Assembly (NCBI GenBank): GCA_965219915.1
Contig: OZ244794.1
Location: 3,472,001 to 3,536,000 of the forward strand
From: Bin80 sp965219915
Lineage (GTDB): Bacteria; Bacteroidota; Rhodothermia; Rhodothermales; Bin80
Length of the DNA: 64,000 nucleotides
Direction of reading: 5' to 3'
Positions 62,402 through 64,000 of this stretch are shown piece after piece. Under the pieces are notes generated by a model, which saw only the letters and a program-made list of their open reading frames with translations, did no database searches and had not been told where the DNA came from. Position numbers and translations under genes: made by a program. The first letter of the stretch is position 1; every line of letters starts with the position of its first letter.

Positions 62402-62622
62402 AATTCTAAGGGAGTAGCAAATATATCGGCAGCCACATCACGCCGTAAACCAATCCGACAACCGGCCAGACGCACGATAAGCTTATCTGAATTCTGAATA
62501 ACCTCCACTTGGGCTCCTTCCCGCAAACCCATGTCCCGTAGCCGCTCCTCTGCACAACCGTGCACGGAACATATCTTAAGTGGACATCCGTCACAAAAAG
62601 CCGTCAATGGAGCAGGTAACAT
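62398..62622 (-). CDS. FeoA domain protein with N-terminal Cys motif
   Basis: A 74-residue protein, the first gene of the feo operon. The C-terminal part is FeoA-like (RLRDMGLREGAQVEVIQNSD, LIVRLAGCRIGLRRDVAADI). The N-terminal 25 residues carry CDGCPLKICSVHGC, a C-x2-C-x4-C-x4-C set that ordinary FeoA proteins lack and that could bind an Fe-S cluster or metal. It may sense iron for the transporter; this is inference. Its start is 32 bases from the palindrome at 62655. Confidence 0.85.
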   Translation of the reverse strand: MLPAPLTAFCDGCPLKICSVHGCAEERLRDMGLREGAQVEVIQNSDKLIVRLAGCRIGLRRDVAADIFATPLEL

Positions 62623-63032
62623 AATTCGGAATCAGAGCAGGCCCTGTGAATATACTTATTTAGACTGAATATAAATAAGGTCAGAGCATATGGTTCCACG
62701 AAGATGCCGAAATTTGTGCAAATGACCCGAGAAATTGCATTCTGTCACTGTTATCATTCGAGTCAGATCGAGATAAGCCTGCTGAATTTAAGTTGATAGC
62801 CCGCCTGAAAGCGGTTTTGACGCTGTACTTGCAACTGCCGAACGGACGGCCGCAGAAAATGGAGATACCTCTAATGACTAGACAAATTGTGACGTGAGCG
62901 TGAGCCAGGTTTAGTGCGCCATGAAAAAGATGATTTGGGCTCGGGTAGGACAGAAATTTGCGTCAACCATCGTGAATTGCATGCGTATGCGGTTTACGCC
63001 GTATTCTTACGGGCTTCAATTACTAGACTAAC
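62623..63032. other. Divergent intergenic region between feo operon and proS
   Basis: About 410 bases between divergent genes. Besides the palindrome at 62655-62679 I see no gene, RNA or strong hairpin; the right end must hold the proS promoter. Confidence 0.5.
62655..62679. promoter_or_regulatory. Palindrome in the feo promoter, candidate iron-regulator operator
   Basis: CTTATTTA at 62655-62662 and TAAATAAG at 62672-62679 are perfect inverted repeats nine bases apart. A second, inner near-palindrome TATTTAG-A-CTGAATA (62658-62672, six of seven pairs) overlaps it and has the look of a DtxR/MntR-type box. The site is 33 bases upstream of the first feo gene. The regulator is not in the window. 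Fur-type control is the alternative. Confidence 0.6.
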
Positions 63033-64000
63033 ATGCGCTTGTCAAAATTCTTCGGCCAAACTCTGCGTGAAGCACCCTCAGAGTCTGATTCCGCATCCAG
63101 CCAAATGCTTGTACGTGCTGGGTATGTACGACAATTGGCCGCTGGCCTCTATTCTTATCTGCCTCTGGCCCATCGATCCTTACGCAAAATCGAGCAGATC
63201 CTACGCGAAGAAATGGATGCCATCAGCGGGCAGGAAATGTGTATGCCCGTAGTGCATCCAGCCGAAATCTGGCAGGAGTCGGGGCGCTGGTATGAGATCG
63301 GGGACGAGATGGGGCGGTTTCAGGACCGTAAGGGACGGGAGCTCGTCCTGGCCATGACACATGAAGAGGTCGTGACCACCCTATGTAAATCAGAGATTCG
63401 CTCCTACCGGCAACTTCCGCAAATGGTCTATCATATTCAAACCAAATTCCGGGATGAGCCCCGAGCCAGGGGAGGGCTTATTCGCGTGCGAGAGTTTGTC
63501 ATGAAGGACTCCTACACGCTGGACAAAGATTTTAATGGACTCCAGTCTCAATACGAAGCCCACTACGATGCCTACCACCGCATCGGTGCAAGGCTTGGTC
63601 TGAATCTGGTCGCGGTGCAGAGTGATCCTGGAATGATGGGGGGAAAGATCGCCCACGAATTCATGTACATCACTCCGATTGGCGAAGACTCTCTGGCTAT
63701 TTGTGAGGAATCCGGTTACGCGTCCAACTTGGATGTAGCAAGTTTTCGAAAGATTCCAGAACCTTCTGGTCCACCTCAGCCACTGATCCGCGTCCATACG
63801 CCTGGACAAGCCACTATTGCCAATGTGGCCGATTTCTGTGGGGTCACCACACGCCAGACTGGTAAGATGGTATTCTATATGGGGGATTTTGGAGCAGAGA
63901 ATCCGCCCAAGCTTGTTGCCGCCTGTGTTCGCGGAGATATGGAAATAAACGAACTACAACTGCGGTACGCCGTCGAAGCACAAGCCCTGCGCCCTGCGGA
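63033..64000 (+). CDS. proS: Prolyl-tRNA synthetase, bacterial type (3' end cut by window edge)
   Basis: ProS charges tRNA-Pro. The ATG at 63033 begins MRLSKFFGQTLREAPSESDS and the frame is open to the last base, so 322 residues are visible of about 570 expected. Present are QMLVRAGYVRQLAAGLYSYL, the motif-1 region PVVHPAEIWQESGRW, THEEVVTTL, and class II motif 2 in KFRDEPRARGGLIRVREF. The sequence then enters the YbaK-like editing insertion (KVQ-type region TPGQATIANVADFCGVTT, MVFYMGDFG), typical of the long bacterial form. No stop codon is in the window. Confidence 0.95.
   Translation, partial: MRLSKFFGQTLREAPSESDSASSQMLVRAGYVRQLAAGLYSYLPLAHRSLRKIEQILREEMDAISGQEMCMPVVHPAEIWQESGRWYEIGDEMGRFQDRKGRELVLAMTHEEVVTTLCKSEIRSYRQLPQMVYHIQTKFRDEPRARGGLIRVREFVMKDSYTLDKDFNGLQSQYEAHYDAYHRIGARLGLNLVAVQSDPGMMGGKIAHEFMYITPIGEDSLAICEESGYASNLDVASFRKIPEPSGPPQPLIRVHTPGQATIANVADFCGVTTRQTGKMVFYMGDFGAENPPKLVAACVRGDMEINELQLRYAVEAQALRPA

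Noticed and set aside
1..64000. CRISPR arrays, intact insertion sequences, integrases, plasmid or phage genes
   Set aside because: None seen on reading both strands; no regularly spaced repeats and no transposase or recombinase motifs in the larger frames.

Overview
The window looks like a chromosomal piece of a free-living Bacteroidota-type bacterium, most likely of the Rhodothermota/Balneolota side. The clues are a type IX secretion translocon protein (SprA), secreted proteins ending in a T9SS sorting domain with a YPNPF motif, DUF2480 and DUF4920 family proteins, SusC-like TonB-dependent receptors with an N-terminal CarboxypepD_reg-like domain, and few Shine-Dalgarno sites. Base composition is roughly balanced, except for a clearly GC-richer block at 25.0-31.7 kb. 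The phylum placement is inferred from family content, not from a search.

Layout. 0-8.7 kb: sprA (cut by the left edge), lipB and a small unknown gene on the plus strand. 8.7-10.7 kb: a minus-strand cluster of a secreted protein, a LytR_C protein, rsfS and a lipoprotein. 10.8-13.3 kb: plus-strand chorismate mutase, mltG and a membrane-anchored Cys-rich protein of unknown function. 13.5-23.4 kb: mostly minus strand, with an SDR reductase, a DUF262/HNH (GmrSD-like) protein, DUF2480, cysteine desulfurase, clpP-tig and an ABC-2 exporter; tRNA-Glu and ogt lie on the plus strand. 23.4-24.9 kb: a gene-poor stretch holding an imperfect tRNA-Ser. 25.0-31.7 kb: three large secreted proteins (cadherin-like repeats, a thermolysin-type metalloprotease, a beta-propeller-like protein), two of them with T9SS sorting domains.

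31.9-37.2 kb: carA-carB-yebC-ruvC (minus), with a CarB that lacks its usual C-terminal regulatory domain. 37.7-38.6 kb: a TonB protein and a small membrane protein. 39.1-49.3 kb: one long minus-strand run, nuoABCDEF - DUF4920 lipoprotein - nuoGH - rpe - tRNA-Arg - folK - deoxynucleoside kinase; nuoI to nuoN are absent. 50.2-56.0 kb: two tandem paralogous TonB-dependent receptors, the first-transcribed one preceded by a perfect inverted repeat. 56.5-59.7 kb: cyclase-family hydrolase, Lrp/AsnC regulator, ECF sigma factor and purB. 59.8-62.7 kb: tRNA-Met/Ile2(CAT) and a feoA-feoA-feoB ferrous iron operon preceded by a palindromic operator candidate. proS begins at 63,033 and runs off the right edge.

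Most of the window is housekeeping: cell-wall hydrolysis, protein quality control, pyrimidine, purine and folate synthesis, and respiration. Secretion (SprA and its cargo) and outer-membrane uptake (TonB, two receptors, Feo) form a second theme. The parts most worth a second look are the two palindromes sharing an AGACT core, the GC-rich secreted-protein block with the gene-poor stretch before it, the shortened CarB, the Cys-rich membrane protein, the Cys-motif FeoA, and the rpe stop codon inside tRNA-Arg.
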